DNA from: Bradyrhizobium sp. CCBAU 53421
GTDB taxonomy: Bacteria; Pseudomonadota; Alphaproteobacteria; Rhizobiales; Xanthobacteraceae
Length of the DNA stretch: 64,000 nucleotides
Assembly (NCBI RefSeq): GCF_015291625.1
Contig: NZ_CP030047.1
Span: forward strand, 7,564,001-7,628,000
Direction of reading: 5' to 3'
Positions 8,815-17,484 of this stretch are shown here, piece by piece (position 1 is the stretch's first letter; each line of letters opens with the position of its first letter). Both the position numbers and the translations under genes were made by a program. The notes beneath the pieces were generated by a model. That model did not search any database. It was given only the letters and a program-made list of their open reading frames with translations, and had not been told where the DNA came from.

Positions 8815-9823
8815 ATATCCACAGGGCGAGCTGGCCTGCAGTCACGCCATTGAGCCGCGCCGACTGACGGGCTCAGCTTGCCGCTTACTGTTGAAAGGTC
8901 CGACTCCAGTGACACAGCGACCAGAGACCGCACCGCTTGACGGCAGTTACAAAAGAAGAGCCGCTTGCGTTGCCGCAAGCGACCCAAGTCTAGGGAGGAA
9001 CGCCCAAGGAGGGCAGCGATAGCGGGGCGCTACCGCGCATCCTCAAAATAAGACCATCGTATCGGCGGCTCAATTGAACGTAGGGAAAGGTCGGGCATCT
9101 AAAGGGGGCATGGAATGATACGAAGGTATATGGTGCACGCTGGTGAAGCCGACCACTTCAGCACTAGGCGTGGGCTGTCATTGCCGATGCATCACATCGA
9201 GCAATGGCAAGAACTTGGTCACCGAGCTGTGGCTGACTTGCCTTGCATTATTCAAACTACATCGGTGAAAAATTCGCGATGAACTTGCCCCTGGACTTAA
9301 TCCCGTTGCCTCCCGCAGGACAGCCAAGCCCGAGACTATGCTTATCCTCGTCGGTCAAAGAGCTTGCTGGACGACTGGCGTGGAATGATGCCATCGGGAG
9401 GTGACGACCAACCGATTCCTAACCGGGGCCGTCTCCTTCACCTGGACCATAGCAACATGGACCCATAGTCCCCGAGCCCGCCGCCAGATCGGGCCCTCGT
9501 CGAGATCAAGCCGATTGTACATCCATCGGAGGTCAACTCGCTTCAGGCCCCAGCGCGACCGCAAGGTGTTTCTTGCCAAGCCGGGCGGCCCAAGCAGCAG
9601 CACGTTTCGTCGTCGGCGGCGGTCAATTGGCTGTCGTTTGATTGACAGAGCTTGACAATAGCGAGAGTGCCCTCCTCCCGAGCGTCGACCGCAATTACGT
9701 CATCGTGTTCAACGGAGGCAAATTTCTTGACGCTGGTTCGATCTGTAAATCGACGTCACACCGATGACAATCGGGAGGGGGAAAGCGGTATAGAAATGCG
9801 CACGGCGAGTCATTGCCCCGAAA
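8815..9823. other. 1 kb with little coding signal
   Basis: Holds only the weak IstB-like trace listed separately. No other protein family, hairpin or promoter stood out. Confidence 0.3.
9355..9603 (-). pseudogene. possible IstB-like ATPase fragment
   Basis: A minus-strand frame begins LLLGPPGLARNTLRSRWGLK, which resembles the Walker A region of IS21-type IstB helper ATPases (LLGPPG-GKTHLA-ALG) with the GKT lysine lost. The rest of the frame has no IstB motifs. If real, it is a decayed IS21 trace. Confidence 0.3.
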
Positions 9824-10873
9824 ATGGGACATCTGATACGGAACGACGAGAGACGACAAGTGAATGATCACGTAGGTTTCCAGAGTTTCTTGCATAGTGA
9901 CGCCGCCGACCTGTTGCCCGATGAGGGCGCTCGGCATCGTTTTGAGGCGATCGTGGATCGTGCCGCGGATGCGCGCTCAACGTGGTTGCCGGTTGAGGAG
10001 CAGATGCGCGCAACTCGTGCAGAGCTTCATCGCGTCGAGACCCACCGCCAACGGCTGATATTGGCCCGCAGCGCCGACCGTCGCAGCGCGGACAAGGAGG
10101 ACAAGCAAATCCGTGACCTCGACAAGCAAGCCAGCGAACTGACCGAAAAGTTGCGTCGCCTCATCGCTCGAGAGGCGACCGCTGCTGCCCGCATGCGAAA
10201 CTGCGAGATCCTGGCATCTCGCTGCCGGGCCTTTCTGGCTCACGGTGGCCAGCCGTCGCGCGCGCGCCTTGCCTCCGTCTCTCCAATCGCGCTGTCGGAG
10301 ATTCTAGAGCGAGGCGAACGGATCATTGACGCGCTCGAGCGTCTGCGCCTGCACATCCGGGAGCTCGAAGCCGACGCCCACCAGATCCGCAGTGCGCCAT
10401 TTCCCAGTGAGGCGAAGAAACGAGACGCCGCGGCGCTGATCGCAGGCCTGGCGGAACGTGGGGCGCCATCTATCTCGGCCATGATTAATGACAACACCAG
10501 CGAGATCGGATGGCCTTACACCCTCCAGGAACACAATCTGATTGCTGTCGTCCCCGATGCGAACACGCGGGTTGTGGGCACCGCATCTGGGCAGGTTCCC
10601 GATGTGATTGGGCTGCTTTGTTGGGCCCTTCGTGACACTCTGACCGAAAAGGTGAACGAGCTGATCGACATGAACAGCGACGATGCCGCCGCGCTCTCCG
10701 CGGATGAGCGTGAAAAGCAGCTGGCCCAAATCGAAACCGACAAACTGATGACCGAACGCAAAGAGGCCGCCCTAGTACAGGCCGCGCAGGCTGCGGGCGA
10801 GGCCATCGAACACCGCCACGACATCAGCGCTCTGGCCGCGCTCCAGCTCGGGCTGGTCACGCAGTCACGATGA
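9824..10873 (+). CDS. coiled-coil protein of unknown function, 349 aa
   Basis: A long intact frame with normal codon use. Residues about 55-130 and 275-325 are rich in Arg, Glu, Leu and Ala in heptad-like spacing (for example DKQIRDLDKQASELTEKLRR), suggesting coiled coils. A middle segment (about 225-265) is more globular. No signal peptide, membrane segment or catalytic motif is seen. The start could also be the GTG at 9860 (VNDHVGF). The many Arg/Glu pairs recall phage or plasmid structural proteins, but I do not recognise the family. It stands alone between IS fragments, so it may be cargo of a mobile element. Confidence 0.65.
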   Translation: MGHLIRNDERRQVNDHVGFQSFLHSDAADLLPDEGARHRFEAIVDRAADARSTWLPVEEQMRATRAELHRVETHRQRLILARSADRRSADKEDKQIRDLDKQASELTEKLRRLIAREATAAARMRNCEILASRCRAFLAHGGQPSRARLASVSPIALSEILERGERIIDALERLRLHIRELEADAHQIRSAPFPSEAKKRDAAALIAGLAERGAPSISAMINDNTSEIGWPYTLQEHNLIAVVPDANTRVVGTASGQVPDVIGLLCWALRDTLTEKVNELIDMNSDDAAALSADEREKQLAQIETDKLMTERKEAALVQAAQAAGEAIEHRHDISALAALQLGLVTQSR

Positions 10874-11086
10874 GGTCTGCGACTGCTCTCGGCAGGCATC
10901 CCGGCTGCTCGCGGCAGTCCCTCTCGGCGCAATCGTCTCCACGACCAACATCCCGACCACCAGCTTTCATTCCGAAAGTGACGGTAGAAATGGCGCTCTG
11001 CTGCGCCAGGAGAACGCTGCGCATGGAGCGAGACATTTTAAGAAGTTGATTGCGATTTTTACCGGAAGCCGGACATGAGCTTCGGT

Positions 11087-11460
11087 TCATCGAGGACCAT
11101 CGCGACGCCTATCGATCTCAGCCTGGCGCCCTTCGTCGGCGTTGACGACCGTGCCTTTGGCGATCCCGGCCTTGATGAAAGCGGCGGCCTGCCTCTCGGA
11201 ACCGAACACGGGCGGGACCGAATTGCCGCCGCGCCCGCGGATGGCGACGTTGCCCTTGCCGTTCTGGTTACGGGTAAAGCAGCGGTCAATGCGATCCTCT
11301 TGAGGTTGGCGGGCTTCACGTAGCCGAAATAGCGAGCCGCCTGCTGGGATGGCCTGCATGAACGCTCCGACATGCGCCGGATCAATCATCAGGAGGCGTA
11401 CAGCCTCGACGGCGCTTGCACAATCAGGCTGAGGAGTATTTCAGCCGCCGCCGTTCACCT
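11087..11460. pseudogene. ISXO2/IS1595-type transposase fragments, internally inverted
   Basis: On the minus strand, 11334 down to about 11130 encodes RYFGYVKPANL, then (after a frame change) EDRIDRCFTRNQNGKGNVAI and AKGTVVNADEG, the centre of an ISXO2-like DDE transposase. On the plus strand, about 11336 to 11460 encodes WDGLHERSDMRRINHQEAYS then LDGACT and, after a one-base loss, NQAEEYFSRRR, the part that should directly follow. The two adjacent pieces are in opposite orientation, so a segment of about 205 bp appears inverted. No terminal repeats were identified. Confidence 0.65.
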
Positions 11461-11480
11461 CAGCAAACCGCGCGTTTATC

Positions 11481-11510
11481 GTAAGCGTAGCGCCGAGGCC
11501 CCTTGGATTG
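11481..11510 (+). repeat. IS66 copy 2 terminal inverted repeat, left
   Basis: Starts GTAAGCGTAGCGCCGAGGCC and pairs with the reverse complement of 14566-14595, with several mismatches. Confidence 0.9.
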
Positions 11511-11568
11511 TTTGTGCGGAGTCTTGAGAGCACCGCTAGAAGAGTCATCTTCTGCAAGGGTGCTCATA

Positions 11569-11991
11569 ATGGACGACCATTCTGACGACATAAGACGACG
11601 GTTGTCACCACGTATCGAAGTGTATGCTGGTGCAGGTCGCAAGCGCTGGCCGGACGATTTGAAGGCGCAGATTGCCGCCGAAAGCCTCGAGCCGGGTGCG
11701 GTTGTCACGGATGTCGCCCGTCGTCATGGCTGCCGGCCCCAGCAGGTGCATGACTGGCGGCGCCGTGCGCGGTTGGGCCAGTTGGTGCTGCCGGCGTCGG
11801 CGGACACGCTGTCGTTCGTGCCGGTGGTATCGGAATCGGCGTTGCCGGCGACCGCGGAACCCTCCGGGTCGCCGGAAGTCGCCGTTGTGACGGTCGAGTT
11901 CCAAGGGGCGCGCGTAGAGGTGCGCGGGACGCCTGGCCTTGCTGTGCTGAGTGATGTGTTCCTAGCGCTCCGACGGACACGTTCATGCTGA
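11569..11991 (+). CDS. tnpA: IS66 TnpA, helix-turn-helix protein
   Basis: A 140-residue TnpA. The helix-turn-helix lies in RKRWPDDLKAQIAAESLEPG and VVTDVARRHGCRPQQVHDWR, typical of IS66 Orf1. I chose the ATG at 11569 (MDDHSDD) because the upstream part of the frame to 11503 reads into the inverted repeat. The C-terminal half is Val/Ser-rich and variable, as usual. It overlaps tnpB by 7 nt. Confidence 0.9.
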   Translation: MDDHSDDIRRRLSPRIEVYAGAGRKRWPDDLKAQIAAESLEPGAVVTDVARRHGCRPQQVHDWRRRARLGQLVLPASADTLSFVPVVSESALPATAEPSGSPEVAVVTVEFQGARVEVRGTPGLAVLSDVFLALRRTRSC

Positions 11992-12338
11992 CAATGCCCG
12001 CGAGCCTCACGATTTACGTGGCGACGCAACCCGTGGACTTCAGGAAGGGTGCGGAGGGCTTGGCCCTGCTGGCGAAAGAGACGCTGGGCCATGACCCGAT
12101 GAAGGGCGTAGCGGTGGTCTTCCGTGCGAAGCGCCCCGATCGAGTGAAGATTGTCGTCTGGGATGGCACCGGCCTTGCGATGTACTGGAAGCGGCTCGAT
12201 GGCAGCGGCTTCAAATGGCCACCCATCGTGGCCGGCGTGATGCGGATGAATGCCGCCCAGTTGTCAGCGCTTCTGGCCGGCATGGATTGGACACGCATGC
12301 ACGCGCCTCGAATCCCGCAGCCGAAAGCGCTTGCGTAA
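11985..12338 (+). CDS. tnpB: IS66 accessory protein TnpB
   Basis: A 117-residue intact TnpB (IS66 Orf2 family): YVATQPVDFRKGAEGLALLA, VVFRAKRPDRVKIVVWDGTG and YWKRLDGSGFKWP are the family signatures. It lies between tnpA (overlap) and tnpC (51-nt gap). Needed with TnpA for IS66 transposition in studied elements. Confidence 0.93.
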   Translation: MLTMPASLTIYVATQPVDFRKGAEGLALLAKETLGHDPMKGVAVVFRAKRPDRVKIVVWDGTGLAMYWKRLDGSGFKWPPIVAGVMRMNAAQLSALLAGMDWTRMHAPRIPQPKALA

Positions 12339-12389
12339 GAATACAAATCTTCGCTGCATCACGGCGCGAAGCATGGCAAGCTCGGGCCA

Positions 12390-13955
12390 ATGAGTGATTT
12401 GCCCGATGAGCTGCCGAGCGATCCAGCCGAGTTGCGTGTCTTTGCCGCGGCTCTGCTGGATCGCTGCGCCAGGCTCGAGCGGTTACTCAAGCTTGCGAAA
12501 GATGCGCAGTTCGGTCGATCCTCGGAAAAGCTCGATGCTGATCAGCTACAGCTTGTTCTGGAGGACATCGAAGGAGCCGTCGCAGCTCTCGAAGCCACCG
12601 AAGATCGCGCCAATCCCAGAGTTTGCGAGAAGAGGACGGCCGAGCGCAGAGCCAACCGTGGTCAGCTGCCGGAGCATTTACCGCGCATCGTGGAAACCCT
12701 GATGCCGGCCGAGACCTGTTGCCCGTCTTGTGCGGGCGACCTCTTTGAGATTGGTCGGGATGAGAGCCAGAGGCTTGACGTCGTTCCGGCGCAGTATCGC
12801 GTCATCGTCACCCGCCGGCCCAAGCTCGCCTGCCGCGCCTGTCATGGCGTCGTCCTCCAGCATGCTGCTCCCGAGCGACTGATCAGGGGAGGATTGCCCA
12901 CCGAGCGGCTGGTCGCGCATGTGATCGACGCGAAGTATCATTGGCATTTGCCGCTTTACCGCCAGGCGCAGATGCTGGCGACGCACGGAATAGCGCTGGA
13001 CCGTTCCACGCTGGCCTTCTGGGTCGGCTATGCCGCCCAGGAACTGAAGCCGTTGTGGCATCGGCTGCGCCAGCTTCTGCTCGCCTCCTCGAAGCTCTGC
13101 GTCGATGAGACCCCGGCGCCGGTGTTGGACCCGGGTCGCGGCAGAACGAAAACCGGCTACTTCTGGGCGCTGTCGCGCGACGACAGGCCCTGGGCCGGGC
13201 CTGATCCACCTGGAGTGGTTTATGCCTATGCACCGGGCCGCGGCGCCGTTCATGGCTTGCGGCTGCTTGAGGGCTATCGCGGTATCATCCATTGCGACGG
13301 CTATCAGGCTTACAAGACCATGACCCGAGAGACGCGTGCGGACGCCCTGTCCGGGACGCTCGCCTTCTGCTGGTCGCATCTGCGGCGCCAGTTTGTGAAG
13401 ATCGAGCGCGAGGCGGCACCAGCGCCAGCTCCGGTTGCCCGCGAGGCCCTCGAGCGCATCGCTCAGCTATATGCGGTCGAGAAGGCTCTCCGCGGCCGAT
13501 CTGCGGACGAGCGCCGCGCCGGCAGGCACGCGCATGCCCGGCCTCTGGCTGCAGCCTTGAAGCAGTGGTTCGAGGCCAAGCTTGATCACCTTGCGCAGAA
13601 GAGCGACACGGCGAAGGCTTTGCGCTATGCGCTGCGGCATTGGGATGGCCTGACACTGTACCTTGATGACGGGCGCATCGAGATGGACACCAATGCTGTC
13701 GAGCGAGCGATGCGGCCGATCAAGCTCAACGCCAAGAACGCCCTTTTTGCCGGCTGCGACGAGGGCGCTGAGAATTGGGCATTGCTCGCTTCGCTCATTG
13801 AGACCTGCAAGCTCAATGGCGTCAGCGCCGAGCACTGGCTTGCTGACGTTCTCGCCAAGCTCGTCAATGGCTGGGCTGCGGCACGACTGGACGAACTGCT
13901 TCCCTGGGCGTCGACCTATACGATGTATACACACGATCCGAGGCTGGCGGCATGA
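12390..13955 (+). CDS. tnpC: IS66 transposase TnpC
   Basis: A full-length 521-residue IS66 transposase: N-terminal coiled-coil (LLDRCARLERLLKLAKDAQF), zinc-binding CCPSCAGDL and CRAC motifs, DDE core (CVDETPAPVL, GIIHCDGYQAYK, FCWSHLRRQFVKIE) and the C-terminal DTNAVERAMRPIKLN...NWALLASLIETC block with the last catalytic Glu. No frameshift is seen. Its stop overlaps the passenger gene start (ATGA). Confidence 0.96.
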   Translation: MSDLPDELPSDPAELRVFAAALLDRCARLERLLKLAKDAQFGRSSEKLDADQLQLVLEDIEGAVAALEATEDRANPRVCEKRTAERRANRGQLPEHLPRIVETLMPAETCCPSCAGDLFEIGRDESQRLDVVPAQYRVIVTRRPKLACRACHGVVLQHAAPERLIRGGLPTERLVAHVIDAKYHWHLPLYRQAQMLATHGIALDRSTLAFWVGYAAQELKPLWHRLRQLLLASSKLCVDETPAPVLDPGRGRTKTGYFWALSRDDRPWAGPDPPGVVYAYAPGRGAVHGLRLLEGYRGIIHCDGYQAYKTMTRETRADALSGTLAFCWSHLRRQFVKIEREAAPAPAPVAREALERIAQLYAVEKALRGRSADERRAGRHAHARPLAAALKQWFEAKLDHLAQKSDTAKALRYALRHWDGLTLYLDDGRIEMDTNAVERAMRPIKLNAKNALFAGCDEGAENWALLASLIETCKLNGVSAEHWLADVLAKLVNGWAAARLDELLPWASTYTMYTHDPRLAA

Positions 13956-14554
13956 GCCTGAACACGACCGCGGTCCGGATCAAGGTGACCCTCAAGGACG
14001 TGAAACCGGAGGTGATGCGATGCCTTGTCGTGCCGCTCACGCTGCGCCTTGATCGGCTGCATCTGACGCTTCAGGCGGCGTTTGGCTGGACGAATAGCCA
14101 TCTCTTCGAGTTCCTGGCTGGCGAAGGACGTTGGGGCATCCCTGATCCCGATGGTGATTTTGGCCCCCAGCCCGTCGATGCCCGCAAGACGCGGCTCTCC
14201 AATATCGTTCAAAAGACCGGTGCGAAGACGATCCATTATCTCTATGACTTCGGCGACAGCTGGGACCATGTGATCAAGCTCGAAAAATGGTTCGAGAACA
14301 CCACAACGGAGGGCCTGCCCTTCTTGCTCGAGGCCGCCGGTCGTTGTCCTCCGGAAGACGTCGGCGGTGCGCCAGGCTATGCCGAATATCTTGAGGCCAT
14401 CAGCGACCCCACCCACCCGGAGCACGAACATATGCGCCTCTGGGGCCCGGAACGGTTCGATCCCAACGTCATCGACCGCAAGGCGCTTGAGGCGGCGGTC
14501 AACGCATTGTCCGACATATGGAAGCCGCGACGACGCGCTACGCGGACAAAGTAG
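13952..14554 (+). CDS. pRiA4b ORF-3-like passenger protein
   Basis: A 200-residue protein of the plasmid pRiA4b ORF-3 family (PF07929): VRIKVTLKDVKPEVMRCLVV, LHLTLQAAFGWTNSHLFEF, YLYDFGDSWDHVIKLEKW and CPPEDVGGAPGYAEYLEAI are the conserved blocks. Its start overlaps tnpC by 4 nt and it lies inside the inverted repeats, so it is part of the element. The family is widespread and sometimes joined to other domains, and its function is unknown. Similar IS66 elements with this passenger occur in rhizobia. A role in transposition or in host benefit are both possible. Confidence 0.9.
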   Translation: MSLNTTAVRIKVTLKDVKPEVMRCLVVPLTLRLDRLHLTLQAAFGWTNSHLFEFLAGEGRWGIPDPDGDFGPQPVDARKTRLSNIVQKTGAKTIHYLYDFGDSWDHVIKLEKWFENTTTEGLPFLLEAAGRCPPEDVGGAPGYAEYLEAISDPTHPEHEHMRLWGPERFDPNVIDRKALEAAVNALSDIWKPRRRATRTK

Positions 14555-14565
14555 GCGTCAAGCGT

Positions 14566-14595
14566 CAATCAAAAGGGCCGCAGAGCTACGCTTAC
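14566..14595 (-). repeat. IS66 copy 2 terminal inverted repeat, right
   Basis: The reverse complement starts GTAAGCGTAGCTCTGCGGCC. It is followed by target duplication CGTTTATC. Confidence 0.9.
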
Positions 14596-14766
14596 CGTTT
14601 ATCTCACGTGGATCGTCTTGAACGGCTAGGAAGTCAGACGTCCTGCGTTGAGGAGTCAGAAATCGCAAGGATTTGCCAACCATGGATGCTTTCAGGGCCG
14701 GCCGCTAACCAATCGAAAATCGATCCGCCTCATGTTCGCGTTTGTAAGCTGAATGGGAAATCAAAC

Positions 14767-14976
14767 ATGACAGGATCGGCAATTCTGGAAAACGTGCGTC
14801 GCTACCGCGCAATAGCTTCGCTGTGCCGTCAAGCCGCAGCATTCCGCCCACTCCAGCGAGTCTCATTGCTGACGCAGGCCGACGAATGGGAGCAGAGAGC
14901 GGTTGGTGAGATCGAAGAATACTTTGATGCCCAAGACTCTCCGATACCCGCTCAACCCTCAGGCAACGTCAATTGA
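14767..14976 (+). CDS. small conserved rhizobial protein, 69 aa
   Basis: Begins MTGSAILENVRRYRAIASLC at ATG 14767 and continues RQAAAFRPLQ...LL-QADEWEQRAV-EIEEYF. This pattern belongs to a family of 60-75 residue proteins common in Bradyrhizobium. It is helical and soluble, with no known function. The frame is open upstream to 14518 but that part overlaps the IS66 end and is not conserved. Confidence 0.65.
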   Translation: MTGSAILENVRRYRAIASLCRQAAAFRPLQRVSLLTQADEWEQRAVGEIEEYFDAQDSPIPAQPSGNVN

Positions 14977-15229
14977 GCGAGAGCTTGGTTAGAAAGCGCT
15001 TGCGCTTGGCCCACCCCTGCCCTTCAAGACAAGGCCGGACCGCTGAGGGATTTCCAGCGGTCCCATGTCTCGTTACGCCTCTTGTCTCGTTACGCCTCAA
15101 GGATCCAACGCCGAACCACTCCCGTCGATCTCCACGGCGCATACGAGCCTTCGCATTCGTTCCGGCAGTTGACTGCGGTCTCATCTTCCACGACCACCCT
15201 CGCCAAGTGCCGCGGTATCTGGCCATGCC
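14977..15229. other. short intergenic stretch with hairpin and tandem repeat
   Basis: Contains a 9-bp stem (GGACCGCTG 15037-15045 with CAGCGGTCC 15055-15063) and, directly after it, a 17-bp tandem repeat TCTCGTTACGCCTCTTG. No T-run follows, so a terminator is only possible. Confidence 0.35.
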
Positions 15230-15508
15230 TACATATCCGTGATGAACTCGGAGTCCTGCAAAAGACAACGAACCATATTGGCTTCGCCGGCGAGCTTCTT
15301 TTCAGCGTCGAAGAGGCCGACTGCGGTCTGCAAATTGATCCAAAACTTCGCCGAGGCGCCTTGCTCAACAGAACGGCTGTCTCGACCGTGATCGCCCCGC
15401 TTGCCGTTGATGATCTCGTTGATGCGAAACCGCGGCACGCCCATCGCCTTTGCGAGTTCGCCCTGGGGGATTTCGTACTGGGTGAGAAACTCCTCGCGGA
15501 GTTATCGC
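15230..15508 (-). pseudogene. HigA/VapI-type antitoxin remnant
   Basis: The minus strand reads LREEFLTQYEIPQGELAKAM then GVPRFRINEIINGKRG, the helix-turn-helix of HigA-type antitoxins. This is followed by a short out-of-frame piece (ITVETAVLLSK) and then, back in frame, ASAKFWINLQTAVGLFDAEK. Two compensating indels are therefore likely. The start is missing: a TAA sits directly before LREEF, where the preceding recombinase fragment runs in. Non-functional by inference. Confidence 0.6.
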
Positions 15509-15926
15509 GTTGTCAATCCGCCCGTCGAGCTTGTCGGCATACGAGGCGCGTAGGCGCTGCGTCAGACGGTCGTATTCGGCCTGAAGTCGCGCCACTGCCT
15601 CGTCGTCCTCTTCTTTCGACAGCATGGTTTTGATGAAGCCCCGCAACGATCCACTGATGGACCTTCTCCGAAAAATGCGGCCGGCCCATCAGTTCGGGGA
15701 ATTTCGCGGCGATGACCTCCGTGCGAACATAGGACTCGCTGCATTTACCCTTGTAGCCGGTGCAGTGATAATAGATGTAGCGCCCCTTGTGGAGCTCACC
15801 GACCAAGGCACAGCCGCAGTGTCCGCAATTCATAAGCCCTGAGAAGGGAAAGTCTCTTGGACCACGCCGAAGCTTGGTGGCATTACGCTTGTCCAGGACA
15901 GCCCGAACCCGCTCGCGAGGTTTCAT
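15509..15926 (-). pseudogene. large serine recombinase, C-terminal remnant
   Basis: The minus strand encodes RDFPFSGLMNCGHCGCALVG and YIYYHCTGYKGKCSESYVRT, the recombinase zinc-ribbon of large serine recombinases/resolvases, then a helical stretch (after a frameshift) FIKTMLSKEEDDEAVARLQA...LTQRLRASYADKLDGRIDN. The catalytic N-terminal resolvase domain is absent. The fragment then joins the HigA remnant. Such recombinases drive integration of islands and phages, so this may be debris of an old integration module. Confidence 0.65.
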
Positions 15927-16217
15927 CGTTCATGAAAATCCCGTGGATTTTATTGCGGCGCCTCGTTGACGACGGGAATGTCTCAACTCAACCTAAGACT
16001 GCCTGATAAGACCTCCATCCACTAACGTGGAATAAACTCGTTCCATTTCAGTGTTTGTGGAACGATGACTTGCCAAGGATCATCTCATAGGTTCACGCGT
16101 AAGCCGTTGATTTTATTGATATTGCCGAGAATATCACCATATTCTCCGCACCTTATGCGTAGAATATCATTGCGTTTGCTAGGAATAAGGTGCATATTCT
16201 CCGCATGAGTGCGGTGA
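15927..16217 (+). promoter_or_regulatory. promoter region of fic with repeated ATATTCTC sites
   Basis: GAGAATAT (16127-16134) mirrors ATATTCTC (16139-16146); a third copy ATATTCTCC lies at 16194-16202, just before the start. GCACCTTAT near 16148 and AATAAGGTGC near 16184 form a second inverted pair. The layout suggests operators for a repressor, possibly autoregulatory. Inference only. Confidence 0.4.
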
Positions 16218-17327
16218 ATGGCGACTTATATCCACGAACTGAAAGACTGGCCGAAATTTACCTGGAACAGCTCAAAGCTGGCCCAGAAGCTGGGAGCTGT
16301 CCGTAACCGGCAGGGTCGTATCACTGGTCGCATGGAAGAGCTCGGCTTTCGGCTGCGAACCGAAGCCAATCTTGAGGCCCTTACCGAGGAAATCACCAAG
16401 TCGAGCGAGATCGAGGGCGAGGTTCTGAGCCGCGATCAGGTGCGATCATCGCTTGCGCGCCGTCTGGGTGTCGATATCGGCGCCTTGACGCCGGTCGAGC
16501 GCAATGTCGAGGGCATCGTTGAGATGATGCTGGACGCCACCGGCAGATATGACGCTCCCCTCACCTCTGACCGTCTCTTTGGCTGGCATGCCGCCTTGTT
16601 TCCGACGGGCCGCAGCGGCATGACGAAGATCGCCGTCGGGAACTGGCGCACGGACGATACGGGGCCGATGCAGGTTGTCTCGGGGCCAATCGGACGCGAG
16701 CGCGTTCACTATGAAGCTCCCAAAGCTGGTTTGCTTCCTGACGAGATGAAAGCCTTCATCGGCTGGTTCAACGGTACACAGGACATCGATCCAGTTATCA
16801 AGGCTGCCATGGCTCATCTGTGGTTCGTTACCATCCATCCGTTCGAAGATGGCAATGGTCGTATCGCTCGCGCGATTTCCGACATGGCGCTGGCGCGGTC
16901 AGAGAACAGTTCACAGCGCTTCTACAGCATGTCAGCGCAGATCCGGCAGGAGCGGAACGCCTATTACGATATGCTCGAAGCCACGCAGAAAGGCGATCTC
17001 GACATCACGGTATGGCTGGAGTGGTTTCTGGACTGTCTTGACCGGGCCTTTGATCGCGCCGACACCATCCTCGCCTCGGTTCTACGGAAAGCCCACTTCT
17101 GGAAGAAGCAAGCGAACCAGAAATTTAACGACCGACAGCGGGCGATGATTGAGCGTTTGTTCGAGGGCTTTGAAGGCAAGCTCACATCTTCGAAATGGGC
17201 ACAGCTTACCAAATCATCGCAGGATACAGCCCTGCGGGACATCGATGATCTCGTTGCCAGGGGCGTTTTGGTGAAAGACGCGCCCGGCGGGCGTAGCACG
17301 AGCTATTCATTGATTGACGAAGTCTGA
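16218..17327 (+). CDS. fic: Fic-family AMP-transferase with built-in inhibitory helix
   Basis: A 369-residue Fic protein. The catalytic loop HPFEDGNGR begins at H207, matching the active HPFx(D/E)GNGR motif, so AMP transfer from ATP to a hydroxyl of a target protein is likely. N-terminal residues S62-SEIEG fit the class-II inhibitory motif (S/T)xxxE(G/N), whose Glu blocks ATP until relieved. The N-terminal region resembles the DUF4172 domain found before many Fic cores, and a winged-helix-like end (LTKSSQDTALRDIDDLVARG) follows. Such stand-alone Fic proteins act as regulated enzymes or toxins. It sits in a cluster of addiction genes. The target is unknown. Confidence 0.9.
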   Translation: MATYIHELKDWPKFTWNSSKLAQKLGAVRNRQGRITGRMEELGFRLRTEANLEALTEEITKSSEIEGEVLSRDQVRSSLARRLGVDIGALTPVERNVEGIVEMMLDATGRYDAPLTSDRLFGWHAALFPTGRSGMTKIAVGNWRTDDTGPMQVVSGPIGRERVHYEAPKAGLLPDEMKAFIGWFNGTQDIDPVIKAAMAHLWFVTIHPFEDGNGRIARAISDMALARSENSSQRFYSMSAQIRQERNAYYDMLEATQKGDLDITVWLEWFLDCLDRAFDRADTILASVLRKAHFWKKQANQKFNDRQRAMIERLFEGFEGKLTSSKWAQLTKSSQDTALRDIDDLVARGVLVKDAPGGRSTSYSLIDEV

Positions 17328-17484
17328 ACACATCAGCGACCTAAGAGGATGTTCATGGCGGCCTGAAAAGCGGAAACGTGGCGCGCCAGCATCCGAGCCG
17401 AGATGGCCGAGCTCTGTCCGCTAGCAAGAGGTTCCAATGAACGTATACGCGAAACCCTCGCAGTCCGCGCTTTAAAGCCCCGGT

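Larger units (their letters stand above)
11481..14595 (+). mobile_element. IS66-family insertion sequence with passenger gene (copy 2)
   Basis: An element of 3115 bp bounded by imperfect terminal inverted repeats beginning GTAAGCGTAGC (11481-11510 and 14566-14595). It is flanked by a perfect 8-bp target duplication CGTTTATC (11473-11480 and 14596-14603). It carries intact tnpA, tnpB and tnpC plus a fourth gene, a pRiA4b ORF-3 family passenger. All frames look functional, so this copy may still move. It inserted next to the ISXO2 remnant. Confidence 0.96.

Noticed and set aside
13467..13934. 155-codon minus-strand frame inside IS66 copy 2
   Set aside because: Lies opposite the conserved C-terminus of tnpC and carries no motif.
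14518..14766. N-terminal extension of the small protein at 14767
   Set aside because: It begins inside IS66 and crosses its inverted repeat; conserved sequence only starts at the ATG at 14767.
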